64,000 bases of DNA from Paludibacter jiangxiensis (GTDB lineage Bacteria > Bacteroidota > Bacteroidia > Bacteroidales > Paludibacteraceae), in contig CAMBSB010000006.1 in the NCBI GenBank assembly GCA_945870155.1, positions 1 to 64,000 of the forward strand, given 5' to 3'. This document shows, piece by piece, positions 25,323-36,708 of the stretch. The notes below the pieces were generated by a model, which saw only the letters and a program-made list of their open reading frames with translations, did no database searches and was not told where the DNA came from. How positions within the stretch are numbered: the stretch's first letter is position 1; every line of letters begins with the position of its first letter. The translations under genes were made by a program, and so were the position numbers.

Positions 25323-27257
25323 CTAAATTTTTAAATTTTCCAGTTCCTCACACATAATTTCCCATTCGTACATTTTATGCTCTAATTCACGTTGTTTCTT
25401 TTGATAAAGCATAATAAATTCAGAATCAGATGCATAAGCAGGTTGTTCTAGTTTTTTATTCATAACTTCCAATTCCACCTCGTAATCTGAAATTTCTTTT
25501 TCGATAGCTTCAATTTCTTTTTCAGCTTTTCTTATTTTTCTATTTTGTTCTTTCCGAGCTTCATAGCTTAGTTTGCTTTCAGATTGTGGTTTTTCTATTG
25601 CATCAGAATTTAATTTTATGGTATTATTTATTTCTAATTCACGCAAATTATCCATTTTTTTATGAAGTAGAAACTCATAAATACCACCCAAATGTTCTCT
25701 TATTTTCTTGTTTCCAAATTCATAAACTTTAGTCACTAAACCATCCAAAAATTCTCTGTCGTGCGAAACTAAAATTACGGTACCATCAAATGCTTTAATT
25801 GCTTCTTTTAATACATCTTTAGAGCGCATATCCAAATGATTGGTAGGTTCATCAAGTATCAATAAATTTACCGGTTCCAGCAATAATCTAATCATTGCCA
25901 GCCTGCTACGTTCACCTCCGGAAAGCACTTTCACTTTTTTATCCGATGCTTCTCCACCAAACATAAATGCACCTAAAATATCACGAATTTTAGTTCTGAT
26001 ATCACCCACTGCAACAAAATCGACAGTTTCAAAAACTGTACGATTCTCATCGAGTAAAGAGGCTTGATTCTGAGCAAAATAGCCAATTTTTACATTATGA
26101 CCAAGTTTAAGTTTACCAGAATACTCAATCTCATTCATTATACATTTTACGAGCGTAGACTTTCCTTCTCCGTTTTTACCTACAAAAGCAACCTTCTCGC
26201 CTCTATTGATTATAAGTCCAACATTATCCAGAACTAAATAATCGCCATAAGCTTTTGACAAATGTTCAACCTCAACAGGTATAATTCCAGAATGAATTGC
26301 TGGTGGAAATTTGAGACTAAGCTTAGAATTATCTTCTAAATCAACTTCAAGCCTATCAAGTTTATTGAGTTGTTTAATGCGGGATTGCACTTGAATAGCT
26401 TTGGTAGCTTTTGAGCGAAACCGATCAATAAATTCCTCGGTATCTTGTATTAGTTTTTGTTGATTTTCATACGCACGTACTTGTTGATCATGCCTTTCTT
26501 TACGTAATTCAACATATTTAGAGTAATTTACATTATAATCGTAAATTTTACCCAACGAAATTTCGATTGTTCTTGAGGTAACTGAATCGATAAAAGCTCT
26601 ATCATGCGAAACCAGAATTACAGCACTACTTGAACTAATTAAAAAGTTTTCGAGCCATTGAATCGATTCTATATCCAAATGGTTGGTTGGCTCATCAAGC
26701 AACAGAATATCAGGACGTTGAAGAAGTATTTTTGCTAATTCGATACGCATACGCCAGCCACCGCTAAACTCCGAACACTGACGTTCGAAATCACTACGTA
26801 AAAAGCCTAAGCCTAATAAAGCTTTTTCAATTTCAGCATAAAAATTTCCATTACCAATAATTGCCAAATGCTCGTTAGAGTGAGATATTTTATCAATTAA
26901 ATCGTGGTAGTCTTTACTTTCATAATCGGTTCTATCAGCCAGCTCCTGATTCATTCTTTCGATACTCTGTTGAAGTTCGGTGATATGTTCAAATGCTTTT
27001 TCGGCTTCTTGTAAAACAGTAGTACCATGGTTATGAATCATTTGCTGAGGCAAATAACCTATGGTTAAGTCTTTTGGTATTGTTATTCTTCCTTTGGTGG
27101 GTGATTGTTTTCCGGCAAAAATCTTTAAAAGCGTAGTTTTGCCTGCTCCATTTTTTCCTACTAAAGCAATGCGATCTTTTGGATTTACTAAAAAGCTAAT
27201 CTCATCAAAAAGCGGAGAGCCTCCAAATTCAACTGTAAGTTGTTCTATAGAAATCAT
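25323..27257 (-). CDS. ABC-F family ATP-binding protein
   Basis: Two ATPase domains (GKNGAGKTT / GKNGEGKST; FSGGWRMR / LSGGERSR; LLDEPTNHLDI / ILDEPTNHLDM), no TM domain, coiled-coil C-terminus. Confidence 0.95.
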   Translation of the reverse strand: MISIEQLTVEFGGSPLFDEISFLVNPKDRIALVGKNGAGKTTLLKIFAGKQSPTKGRITIPKDLTIGYLPQQMIHNHGTTVLQEAEKAFEHITELQQSIERMNQELADRTDYESKDYHDLIDKISHSNEHLAIIGNGNFYAEIEKALLGLGFLRSDFERQCSEFSGGWRMRIELAKILLQRPDILLLDEPTNHLDIESIQWLENFLISSSSAVILVSHDRAFIDSVTSRTIEISLGKIYDYNVNYSKYVELRKERHDQQVRAYENQQKLIQDTEEFIDRFRSKATKAIQVQSRIKQLNKLDRLEVDLEDNSKLSLKFPPAIHSGIIPVEVEHLSKAYGDYLVLDNVGLIINRGEKVAFVGKNGEGKSTLVKCIMNEIEYSGKLKLGHNVKIGYFAQNQASLLDENRTVFETVDFVAVGDIRTKIRDILGAFMFGGEASDKKVKVLSGGERSRLAMIRLLLEPVNLLILDEPTNHLDMRSKDVLKEAIKAFDGTVILVSHDREFLDGLVTKVYEFGNKKIREHLGGIYEFLLHKKMDNLRELEINNTIKLNSDAIEKPQSESKLSYEARKEQNRKIRKAEKEIEAIEKEISDYEVELEVMNKKLEQPAYASDSEFIMLYQKKQRELEHKMYEWEIMCEELENLKI

Positions 27258-27316
27258 TTAATTATTTGAAGGATTTGTGTGTTATAATAAACAGATAGAT
27301 TATTTTTTGAAATTGA

Positions 27317-28408
27317 TTATTTATTATTCTTTTTATTCTTTAAATCTACTATTCTCCAAAGTATATAAGTTAAAATACAAGCCAATATAAATACGAGTAA
27401 TACCAAAGAACCATTACTCCAATTCTTTGCAAGAATAGCAATAATAAAAAACAAAATTGTAATAGTAATTAAAACATAAGTTACACTACGGTGCTTTAGT
27501 CCTGTTCTTAACAATAAATGATGAATATGATTTTTGTCAGGGCTAAAAGGTGAAGTACCTTTTTTAATGCGGGTAGCAATAACTCTTAAAGTATCGAATA
27601 AGGGTACTACAAGCAAACTAATAGCAATAGCCGGAGCAGCTGTGAGATTATATTCTTGTGGCACACGATGAAAAGCATTCATTTCGCAAAACTCAAATAC
27701 ATAAAGCGTTATCATATAACCCAGCAACAAAGAGCCAGAATCACCCATGAATATCTTACTTTTCCGGCCAAATACATTATAAATAAAAAACACTGTTAAA
27801 GACCCAACCATGGCATAGGCCGAAACAGCTAAATTTGGACTATTTGTAACATTAAAATAAATTGCAAAAAAGAGACAATAAAGTATTCCAAGACCAGAAG
27901 CCAAACCATCAATTCCATCAATAAGATTTAACGAATTGATTATAACAATAAAAACAAAAAAGGATAATATGTAACTGCTGAATAATGGTATTTCATTAAT
28001 TCCTAAAAAACCATGTAAATGTGATAAACGAATGTCGGAGACAACGATAAGAAAAAAGGCAGATGCTAATTCACCAATGAGTTTCCATGTAGCTTTTAAA
28101 TCAATTAAATCATCTACAAACCCCACAATAAGTATTATAAAAACACCCACAATGATAAATTGTAACTGACTAATTATTCCAAAAGAGAAAAGAAAAACAG
28201 TTAACAAAAAGGAAATGAAAATATTAATACCTCCAATATTAGGTATAGCACCTTCATGAGAAGTCCTTTTATTTGGTTTTACTACAAAATTTCTCTTCTT
28301 GGCAATATCAATTACTGTAGGCATAAAACTTAAACCCACCAGAAACGAAAAAATTACAGCCAAAAATGGATATTGGTTAACAAAGGTAATTATGGAAGTC
28401 ATCATCAA
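27317..28408 (-). CDS. MraY/WecA-family undecaprenyl-phosphate glycosyl-1-phosphate transferase
   Basis: KPNKRTSHEGAIPNIGGINIF, GFVDDLIDL, NLIDGIDGLASGLG, FMGDSGSLLLGY, DKNHIHHLLL. Confidence 0.93.
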   Translation of the reverse strand: MMMTSIITFVNQYPFLAVIFSFLVGLSFMPTVIDIAKKRNFVVKPNKRTSHEGAIPNIGGINIFISFLLTVFLFSFGIISQLQFIIVGVFIILIVGFVDDLIDLKATWKLIGELASAFFLIVVSDIRLSHLHGFLGINEIPLFSSYILSFFVFIVIINSLNLIDGIDGLASGLGILYCLFFAIYFNVTNSPNLAVSAYAMVGSLTVFFIYNVFGRKSKIFMGDSGSLLLGYMITLYVFEFCEMNAFHRVPQEYNLTAAPAIAISLLVVPLFDTLRVIATRIKKGTSPFSPDKNHIHHLLLRTGLKHRSVTYVLITITILFFIIAILAKNWSNGSLVLLVFILACILTYILWRIVDLKNKKNNK

Positions 28409-28416
28409 TAAATTAA

Positions 28417-30357
28417 TTATACATCTAAACGCTCATATTGCGAGTTCTTACTTCTAAACTCTGGTACAATCTTTTTCATTTGCGAAACAGTAAGAAAGTT
28501 CTTACATAAAAAGCTATAATGTATCAAATCATCAATCTGAGATGATACTGTTTGAAAATTATATTCTTGCACCTTTGCAATCATAATTTTAGGATTATGA
28601 GTTGCAGTAGTTATCTCCTTATTGTTCAACAATTCTTCATATAGTTTCTCGCCGGGGCGCAAACCTGTGTATTCAATTTTAATGTCTACTTCGGGAATGA
28701 AACCGGCCAATTTTATCATTTTGCGGGCTAAATTTACAATTTTAACAGGACTACCCATGTCAAAAATAAATATTTCACCACCTTCACCCATATTTCCTGC
28801 TTCGAGCACAAGCATACATGCCTCAGGTATAGTCATAAAAAAGCGCGTAATTTCAGGATGAGTAACCGTAAGCGGTCCACCTTTCTCAATCTGTGCTTTA
28901 AAAAGTGGTATTACCGAACCATTTGAACCTAAAACATTACCAAAACGTGTTGTAATAAATTTTGTAGTTTCATTTCCATCTTTTTTCAGACCTTTATATA
29001 ATGATTGAACATAAATTTCTGCTATTCGTTTTGAAGCCCCCATTATATTCGTTGGGTTTACAGCTTTATCAGTAGAAACCATTACAAATTTTTGAACTTT
29101 GTACTTTACAGCCAAATCAGCCATTGTTTTTGTACCCAACACATTAACTTGTATACTTTCTACTGGATTATCTTCCATCAATGGAACATGTTTATAAGCT
29201 GCAGCATGAAAAATAAAATCGGGTCTATACATATCCATCATGTATTCCATACGCTCCTTATTGCGCACATCGCCAATAAATACACTGAAATTATAATCCT
29301 TATATTTCTCTTCAAATTCTAATTGTAAACTATGCATAGGTGATTCTGCCTGATCGAGAAGTACAACCAACTGCGGTTTATATGAAATTACCTGACGTGC
29401 TATTTCACTTCCAATCGATCCGGCAGCTCCGGTAATTAACACCACTTTTGAGGTTAATTGATCTTTTATTTTATCTATCGAAATATCAATTTTGGCTCTT
29501 TCCAACAAATCTTCAATTTGAACTGATTTAATTTGTTTTAAATTAGGCATATCGCTATTCCATATACTCATAGGTGGTGAGGTAAGAATAGCAATATTAT
29601 TATTTAAAAAAACCTCAAGATCTTTTTCAGGATTGATTTCTTTCATTTTCAAAGGTGAAATAATCACTGCTTTCGCTTTTTTCGATATTACCTTCTTTAC
29701 CATCTTTTCATCAAGGCGATATACTTTTACGCCCATAATTACCCTTTGACTGGCATCCTTATCATCATCAATAAAACCAACAAGTTTATACTTTTTATCA
29801 CCTTGAGCCGAACGCAACATTTTAGCAATGCCAACTCCTGCTGATTTAGTTCCATATATCATTACAGGGGTGATATGTCCTGAATTTTGAGAAACATAAT
29901 CAAATAAAATTTTTGCTGCTAACCTTAAAAAGAAAAGCATTAGAAATGATAGAACTCCGTAAATAAATAATTCTAAAGGTAAATAAACAAAAGCTCCAAT
30001 AGTATAACTTGAAATTAAATCTAATACTACTAAAACTATTATAGTTGATAAAACTGACAATAAAAGTTTGGCGGCATCTACATATCCTGAATACCGCAAT
30101 ACACCTGAATATGTATGAAATAGCCAAAAAGAAATAAATTGTAATCCAACTATCAACAATAATTTTTGAGTAAAGTCAAGAATACTTGCATCTGCTCCAC
30201 CTGAAGATAATTTCATTGAAAAATATGTCCCCACAATAAAAGAAATAACTATTAATGTCATATCTAAGCACAATACTATCCACCGAGGTACATATTTTAA
30301 GCCTGAAATATGAGAAAAAACATCAGTATTTCTCAAAAAAGAAAATATATCTTTCAT
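28417..30357 (-). CDS. Membrane-bound nucleoside-diphosphate sugar epimerase/dehydratase (CapD/WbpM-like)
   Basis: N-terminal TM helices; VVLITGAAGSIGSEIARQV, AAAYKHVPLMEDNPVESIQVNVLGTK, GEGGEIFIFDMGSPVKI, GLRPGEKLYEELL. Confidence 0.93.
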   Translation of the reverse strand: MKDIFSFLRNTDVFSHISGLKYVPRWIVLCLDMTLIVISFIVGTYFSMKLSSGGADASILDFTQKLLLIVGLQFISFWLFHTYSGVLRYSGYVDAAKLLLSVLSTIIVLVVLDLISSYTIGAFVYLPLELFIYGVLSFLMLFFLRLAAKILFDYVSQNSGHITPVMIYGTKSAGVGIAKMLRSAQGDKKYKLVGFIDDDKDASQRVIMGVKVYRLDEKMVKKVISKKAKAVIISPLKMKEINPEKDLEVFLNNNIAILTSPPMSIWNSDMPNLKQIKSVQIEDLLERAKIDISIDKIKDQLTSKVVLITGAAGSIGSEIARQVISYKPQLVVLLDQAESPMHSLQLEFEEKYKDYNFSVFIGDVRNKERMEYMMDMYRPDFIFHAAAYKHVPLMEDNPVESIQVNVLGTKTMADLAVKYKVQKFVMVSTDKAVNPTNIMGASKRIAEIYVQSLYKGLKKDGNETTKFITTRFGNVLGSNGSVIPLFKAQIEKGGPLTVTHPEITRFFMTIPEACMLVLEAGNMGEGGEIFIFDMGSPVKIVNLARKMIKLAGFIPEVDIKIEYTGLRPGEKLYEELLNNKEITTATHNPKIMIAKVQEYNFQTVSSQIDDLIHYSFLCKNFLTVSQMKKIVPEFRSKNSQYERLDV

Positions 30358-30692
30358 AAATATTATATACTTTGAAACAAATTACACCTAAGCATTTAAA
30401 TATCAAGAACAAAACAATCATAATTAGAAACAAGTTAATTCCAAATTAAAATTTATTCTGAAAATATTTGGAAAAATAACGACAATCTTAAAATAAAAAA
30501 AACGCAATGGATAAATCAAATTATTAAACTAAAATTTGTAGAAATCCTTATTTATTTGGCTGCAAAGATAAGTTTAAAAAATGAAATATAACCGAAATAT
30601 TGAAACTTAGCTATCGCAAGTCAAATAGATTTTTCATATATATCTAATTATCTGAAATTTATTTTCAAATTAGCAGTTTACTTTTAACGAAA

Positions 30693-30723
30693 TTGCAAAA
30701 TGTAAATATATTGCATATCTTTG
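30693..30723 (+). promoter_or_regulatory. Bacteroidetes-type promoter for panB
   Basis: TTG at 30693-30695, 20 bp spacer, TATCTTTG at 30716-30723. Confidence 0.6.
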
Positions 30724-30751
30724 CAAGCTTAAAATCATTAATGTAGAAATT

Positions 30752-31570
30752 ATGTCAATACATGCAGAAAATATAAGAAGAGTTACTACCCAACGTTTGA
30801 TAGAAATGAAAAAACGAGGCGAAAAAATCAGCATGTTAACTGCTTATGATTTCACTATGGGTACAATTGTAGATAATGCCGGCATTGACATTATTCTGGT
30901 AGGTGATTCAGCATCGAATGTTATGTGTGGACATTTAACCACACTACCCATAACACTTGAGCAAATGATTTTTATGGCAAAATCGGTTGTCAGAGGAGTT
31001 AAAAGAGCCATGGTTGTGGTTGATATGCCATTTGGTTCATACCAGGGCAATTCAAAAGAAGCATTAGCATCAGCTATCCGTATAATGAAAGAAACTCATG
31101 GCGATTGTTTAAAACTTGAAGGAGGTGAAGAAATTATAGAATCTGTGAAACGAATTTTAAGCGCCGGAATTCCTATTATGGGGCACTTAGGATTAATGCC
31201 GCAATCTATTAATAAATATGGATCTTATACCGTAAGAGCCAAAGAACAAGAAGAAGCTGAAAAACTAATTCGAGATGCTCACTTACTTGAAGAAGCCGGA
31301 TGTTTTGCCATAGTATTAGAAAAAATTCCGGCAAAACTAGCTGAGCAAGTTGCGCTTGAGCTGACAATACCTGTTATAGGAATTGGTGCTGGAGGTGGTG
31401 TAGATGGACAGGTGTTGGTTTTACATGATATGATAGGCCTTACGCAAGATTTTTCGCCGCGTTTTTTACGAAGATATGCTAATTTACAAGGCATTATGAA
31501 TGAAGCCATAGCACATTATGTATCTGATGTAAAGTCGGGTGATTTCCCCAATGCAAAAGAACAATATTAA
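30752..31570 (+). CDS. panB: 3-methyl-2-oxobutanoate hydroxymethyltransferase
   Basis: [91 protein letters not shown]. Confidence 0.96.
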   Translation: MSIHAENIRRVTTQRLIEMKKRGEKISMLTAYDFTMGTIVDNAGIDIILVGDSASNVMCGHLTTLPITLEQMIFMAKSVVRGVKRAMVVVDMPFGSYQGNSKEALASAIRIMKETHGDCLKLEGGEEIIESVKRILSAGIPIMGHLGLMPQSINKYGSYTVRAKEQEEAEKLIRDAHLLEEAGCFAIVLEKIPAKLAEQVALELTIPVIGIGAGGGVDGQVLVLHDMIGLTQDFSPRFLRRYANLQGIMNEAIAHYVSDVKSGDFPNAKEQY

Positions 31571-31590
31571 AAATAAGTTTTTATAAAATA

Positions 31591-32022
31591 ATGATACAGT
31601 TTATATCGGAAAATATATTAATGCCCAATATTGAAAAACAAAAAATAAAACTTTGGATAAAAGAAGTGATAAGTTTGAATAAAAAAAAAATTGGAGATAT
31701 TGCATATATATTTGTAACTGACGAAAAAATTTTAGAGCTAAATAAGCAATATCTTAAACACGATTATTATACCGACATTATTACTTTTGATTATACCTTA
31801 AATAATCAAATTTCAGGGGATATTTTTATTAGTCTTGATACTGTAAAAAGTAATTCTGTCGAATTAAATATTGATTATAAACACGAACTTCATAGAATTT
31901 TGATTCATGGCATCTTGCATTTATGCGGACAAGACGACAAAACCCCTGAATTACGTGCAATAATGACCGAAAAGGAAAATATTGCACTTAATTTATTACA
32001 AAAACACGATATTGTTGTTTAG
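31591..32022 (+). CDS. ybeY: Endoribonuclease YbeY (rRNA maturation)
   Basis: YTDIITFDY, SGDIFISLDTV, HRILIHGILHLCGQDD (HGxLHLxGxD metal site). Confidence 0.93.
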   Translation: MIQFISENILMPNIEKQKIKLWIKEVISLNKKKIGDIAYIFVTDEKILELNKQYLKHDYYTDIITFDYTLNNQISGDIFISLDTVKSNSVELNIDYKHELHRILIHGILHLCGQDDKTPELRAIMTEKENIALNLLQKHDIVV

Positions 32023-32412
32023 CATTTTTTACTTACTTAGTTCATAATGCTACAATCTCACTAATTTTGCAATTTTTTGTTAAATATAGCCCTCTCTACT
32101 TTGCCATTTTGCCCTTTTTAAAATATAATCATTACTTTTGTTCCAAGGTTTAGTACTTTATAATAATACAACTAAAAAGACGTTTTAATTAAACATGAGA
32201 TTATTTTATTATTTAATTGATTTATAATTACTTGAGTGTAATATTTGTGATTTTCTTGTCAAATTCTTCTAAAAACTAAAATTGAAATTCAATTTTAACA
32301 AAGAATTTCGTTTAAAATTTTCACAGATATTTTATTGCAATTGTATTTTCTCAATTAAAAAAAGTGTTTCATAAACTAATTATCTTTTTATTCATATTAA
32401 AATATCAACAAA

Positions 32413-33114
32413 ATGAATTTTAAAATTGTAAAACACATAAGCTTTTTCATTATTTTCTTTTCATTTCTTGAATTAGAAGCGCAACCAAAAGTTTATTACT
32501 CTGAAATTGGTGCATTAGGTGGAACTTCATTTTACATGGGAGATTATAATAAACAATTATTTAAAAATGCTCAACCTGCATATGGTTTAATATTTAGGCA
32601 AAAATTTAATCCAAGGATTGCTGCTCACGCAAATATAAATTATTCAAATATTTTAATCGATTCTGTTTATGTGAATAATTCAAACATTGAATTTCCTGTG
32701 GATCCATATAAATATCAAATGATTTCGATGGATGCTTGTGCTGAATTTAATTTTTTCAGTTATGAAGATAAGCCTTTCAGACCATTCAGTAAAAAGTACA
32801 CTACATTCTTATTTGCTGGTATAGGTGCTGGTACAGGTATTTATCAATTACAAAACACGGATTCAATTTCATTTAAACCTTTTTACTCTATTCCTTTTGG
32901 TATAGGTTTTAAAGCTATGCTGGGCGAAAGATTTAATTTTAATGCTTTATTGACATCTAGAATTGTATATCCATTTGATAAAATAAATTTATTTGCGAAT
33001 ACACCTACAACTAGTTCAAGTGTTTTCAACAAAGATTTTTATACAACTTTAAGCATAGGAATTACCTATAATATTTTCAGAAAAGAATGTGATTGTAATA
33101 ACAATTCAAGATAA
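32413..33114 (+). CDS. DUF6089-like outer membrane protein
   Basis: Signal peptide; EIGALGGTSFYMGDYNKQLFKNAQPAYGLIFRQKFNPRIAAHANINYSNI; position before uppS-bamA is typical for Bacteroidetes. Confidence 0.75.
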   Translation: MNFKIVKHISFFIIFFSFLELEAQPKVYYSEIGALGGTSFYMGDYNKQLFKNAQPAYGLIFRQKFNPRIAAHANINYSNILIDSVYVNNSNIEFPVDPYKYQMISMDACAEFNFFSYEDKPFRPFSKKYTTFLFAGIGAGTGIYQLQNTDSISFKPFYSIPFGIGFKAMLGERFNFNALLTSRIVYPFDKINLFANTPTTSSSVFNKDFYTTLSIGITYNIFRKECDCNNNSR

Positions 33115-33148
33115 TTTAAGCCACAAACCAAAGTAAAAGAATTCCTTA

Positions 33149-33874
33149 ATGTCTACTTTTAAAGATAAAATTGATATCTCGCGCTTGCCTAAGCACATTG
33201 CAATTATTATGGATGGGAATGGTCGCTGGGCAAAAGAGCGTGGATATGACCGTATTTATGGGCATCAAAACGGAGTAATCTCTGTGCGTGAAGTTACAGA
33301 AGCTGCTGCTGAAATTGGCATAGAATACTTAACTTTGTATGCTTTCTCAACTGAAAACTGGGGTCGCCCTCAGCATGAAGTTGATGCACTAATGGAATTA
33401 TTAATTGATACAATTGAAAAAGAAACACCAACATTGAATAAAAACAATATAAGTTTAATGGCAATTGGTGATTTGAGCAGATTGCCTTTAGAAGCAGGCA
33501 AAAAGCTTAAAAAGTGTATTGACCAAACAGCCCAAAATACAGGTTTAAAATTAGTATTAGCTTTGAGTTATTCTTCACGTTGGGAAATAACAAATGCTAT
33601 ACTAAATATTACAACCGATATTGGACTAGGGAAACTCACTCAAAGTCAAATTAATGATGAACTGATTTCATCCTATTTAACTACAAGATCAATTCCCGAC
33701 CCAGACTTGCTCATTAGAACAAGTGGTGAGTTGAGAATTAGTAATTTTCTGTTGTGGCAAATTGCTTATTCAGAATTATATTTTACAAACACACATTGGC
33801 CCGATTTTAGAAAAGAAAGCTTATACGAAGCTATTTGTGATTTTCAAAATCGAGAAAGACGCTTCGGCAAATAA
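33149..33874 (+). CDS. uppS: Isoprenyl transferase (undecaprenyl diphosphate synthase)
   Basis: [63 protein letters not shown]. Confidence 0.96.
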   Translation: MSTFKDKIDISRLPKHIAIIMDGNGRWAKERGYDRIYGHQNGVISVREVTEAAAEIGIEYLTLYAFSTENWGRPQHEVDALMELLIDTIEKETPTLNKNNISLMAIGDLSRLPLEAGKKLKKCIDQTAQNTGLKLVLALSYSSRWEITNAILNITTDIGLGKLTQSQINDELISSYLTTRSIPDPDLLIRTSGELRISNFLLWQIAYSELYFTNTHWPDFRKESLYEAICDFQNRERRFGK

Positions 33875-33917
33875 TTTTTCACTACATTTTTGTACTTTGA
33901 TACAACATTAAACCTAT

Positions 33918-36584
33918 ATGCAAAACAAAATTTTATTTACGTTTTCTCTGTTATTTATTTTTGGACAAAGCATTTTTTCACAAAACCTGACCGAAAAAGA
34001 TTCCATCCCGGTAATTGAATATTCAAATTCAGCTCAAAAGTATAATATTGCAGCAATAACTATCACTGGTGCTGATAATTACGAAGATTTTGTATTAGTA
34101 GGCTTTTCGGGTTTAGCAGTTGGAGATAAAATTAATGTTCCTGGAGAAGCAATTACGAATGCTGTAAAACGCTTTTGGAAACAAGGATTGTTTTCGGATG
34201 TGAAAATTTATGCTACTAAAATTGTAGATCAGGATATATGGTTAAATATTGCCTTAAAGGAACGTCCCAGGGTATCAGAAATCAACTTTACCGGACTTAA
34301 AAAAGGCGAAATTGAAGACTTAGAAACAAAACTTGGAATTGTTAAAGGCAATCAGATAACACCCAACATTTCGGACAGGGCAAAAAAAGTTATCCAAAAA
34401 CACATGGAAGATAAAGGTTTCTTGAATGTTGTTGCCAATGTTTACCAACGCAATGACCCCAATAAAGCCGGACATGTAATAGTAGATATCAATGTAGATA
34501 AAAAACTTAAAACCAAAGTAAATCAACTAAAAATATCGGGAAACTCTGCACTATCTTTTAATAAGATAAATTTTACAATGAAAAAAACAAACGATAATAA
34601 CTGGAGAAATTTCTTCAGGACTAAGAAGTTTGTTAAAGAGGAGTTTGAAAAAGATAAAATATCACTTATTGAAAAATATAATGAAATAGGATATCGTGAT
34701 GCATACATTGTTTATGATTCAGTTGAAATGGTTGATGATAAGTCAGTTAACGTGATATTAAAAATTGATGAGGGGAAAAGATATTATTTCCGTAATATTA
34801 AATGGATAGGCAATACGATTTACCCTTATGAATATCTGGATGCAGTTTTAGGAATTAAAAAAGGGGATGTTTATAATCATAAACATTTAATGAAAAGGAT
34901 ACAAACCGATGAAGGTGATGCTGTTAGTAAACTTTATCAGGACAGAGGTTATTTATTCTCCAATATTGAGCCGGTAGAAGTTTTAATTGACAATGACTCC
35001 ATAGATTTTGAAATGCGAATATATGAAGGTAAACCTGCAACAATCAACGAAATTGGCATAAAAGGAAACACACGCGTTTATGAACATGTAGTGCGCCGGG
35101 AACTTCGCACAAAACCCGGTCAATTATACAGTCAATCGGACATTATGCGTTCACTTAGGGAATTAGCACAAATGGGACATTTTGATCAGGAAAAACTCAA
35201 ACCTGACATTCAACCAAATCAAGAAGATGGAACAGTAGATGTAACCTATGAACTTGAAACAAAAGGTAGTGATCAGGTAGAATTTTCGGCTGGTTGGGGT
35301 GCTACAGGTATTGTTGGAAGTATTGGTTTAAAGTTCAGCAATTTTGCAATACAAAATTTATTTAAGCCCGAAACATATCGAATTGTACCACAAGGTGAAG
35401 GACAAACTTTTTCGTTAAATGCTCGTACCAACGGACAATCATATTCTTCATTTAGCTTATCATTTCTTGAACCTTGGTTAGGTGGTAAACGTCCAAATTC
35501 ACTTTCAACATCTATATATTATTCAAGTCAATCAACTATCAGTAACAGATATTTGAATAGTATGCAAAATAGCTCTTACGGATATGGTGGATATGGTGGT
35601 TATGGCGGTTATGGTGGATATGGTGGATATGGTGGATACGGAAGTAGTGGATATGGGAATAGTGGATACGGAAATAGCAGTCTCTACGACAGTGAAATGG
35701 ATCCGGATAAATATATGCGTACCTTGGGTGCTTCAGTTGGATATGGACAAAGGTTAAACTGGCCTGATGATTATTTTACATTCAATGGTGAATTATCATA
35801 TCAGTTATTTATGTTAAGTGGTTGGTACAGATCAATGTTCCCCATGACGGATGGTAAGTTTAACAATTTAAGTTTAAACTTAGTTTTAAGCCGAAATTCT
35901 ATTGATAATCCAATTTACACACGTAGAGGTTCATCTTTTTCATTAGGTTTAAAAATCACGCCACCTTATTCAGCGTTTAATGGTAAAGATTATTCTACAG
36001 CAGCAACAACCGATGAAGAACGTCAGGAAAGATATAAATGGATAGAATATCACAAATGGTCATTTTCCGGAAAAATGTTTGCTCCAATCTCATCAGATGA
36101 TAAACTAGTGATTATGGGAAGAGCCATGTTCTCGTACTTAGGACATTACAATAAAAATGCAAAATCACCTTTCGAAACATTCTATATGGGAGGTGATGGT
36201 ATGTCGGCTTATACAAGTTATGGTACCGACTATGTTTCGATGCGTGGATATGAAAGTGGTTCATTAACACCACAAGATGCAACAACAGGCTCATATTCAG
36301 GATATTTGTACAATAAATTTACAATGGAAATTCGATATCCATTATCCTTAGAACAATCGGCTACAATTTATGCCTTGGCATTTCTCGAAGCCGGAAATAG
36401 TTTTGATTCATTGAATAAAAAATACAATCCATTTGATTTAAAACGATCGGCAGGTGTTGGTGTACGCATATTTTTACCTATGTTTGGTATGATGGGTATT
36501 GACTGGGCATATGGCTTCGACAAAGGATTTAATGGAACTAAAGGAGGAAGTCAATTTCACTTTGTATTAGGACAAGAACTATAA
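33918..36584 (+). CDS. bamA: Outer membrane protein assembly factor BamA
   Basis: POTRA repeats (e.g. NEIGIKGNTRVYEHVVRRELRTKPGQLYSQSDI) and C-terminal barrel ending GSQFHFVLGQEL; linked to uppS and two ompH. Confidence 0.95.
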   Translation: MQNKILFTFSLLFIFGQSIFSQNLTEKDSIPVIEYSNSAQKYNIAAITITGADNYEDFVLVGFSGLAVGDKINVPGEAITNAVKRFWKQGLFSDVKIYATKIVDQDIWLNIALKERPRVSEINFTGLKKGEIEDLETKLGIVKGNQITPNISDRAKKVIQKHMEDKGFLNVVANVYQRNDPNKAGHVIVDINVDKKLKTKVNQLKISGNSALSFNKINFTMKKTNDNNWRNFFRTKKFVKEEFEKDKISLIEKYNEIGYRDAYIVYDSVEMVDDKSVNVILKIDEGKRYYFRNIKWIGNTIYPYEYLDAVLGIKKGDVYNHKHLMKRIQTDEGDAVSKLYQDRGYLFSNIEPVEVLIDNDSIDFEMRIYEGKPATINEIGIKGNTRVYEHVVRRELRTKPGQLYSQSDIMRSLRELAQMGHFDQEKLKPDIQPNQEDGTVDVTYELETKGSDQVEFSAGWGATGIVGSIGLKFSNFAIQNLFKPETYRIVPQGEGQTFSLNARTNGQSYSSFSLSFLEPWLGGKRPNSLSTSIYYSSQSTISNRYLNSMQNSSYGYGGYGGYGGYGGYGGYGGYGSSGYGNSGYGNSSLYDSEMDPDKYMRTLGASVGYGQRLNWPDDYFTFNGELSYQLFMLSGWYRSMFPMTDGKFNNLSLNLVLSRNSIDNPIYTRRGSSFSLGLKITPPYSAFNGKDYSTAATTDEERQERYKWIEYHKWSFSGKMFAPISSDDKLVIMGRAMFSYLGHYNKNAKSPFETFYMGGDGMSAYTSYGTDYVSMRGYESGSLTPQDATTGSYSGYLYNKFTMEIRYPLSLEQSATIYALAFLEAGNSFDSLNKKYNPFDLKRSAGVGVRIFLPMFGMMGIDWAYGFDKGFNGTKGGSQFHFVLGQEL
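35577..35676 (+). repeat. In-frame 9-nt tandem repeat (GGATATGGT) encoding (GYG)n in bamA
   Basis: tacggatatggtggatatggtggttatggcggttatggtggatatggtggatatggtggatacgg; protein SSYGYGGYGGYGGYGGYGGYGGYGSSGYGNSGYGNS. Confidence 0.95.
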
Positions 36585-36708
36585 ACTGCTGATTTATTGT
36601 AATTTAAAATACAAATTAAAAACATATTTTTAATCAAAAAACTTTGGCAAAGAATTTGTTATTCATAATTCAACTAAAAAAAAGTATAACCACAAAAAAA
36701 TAATTAAT

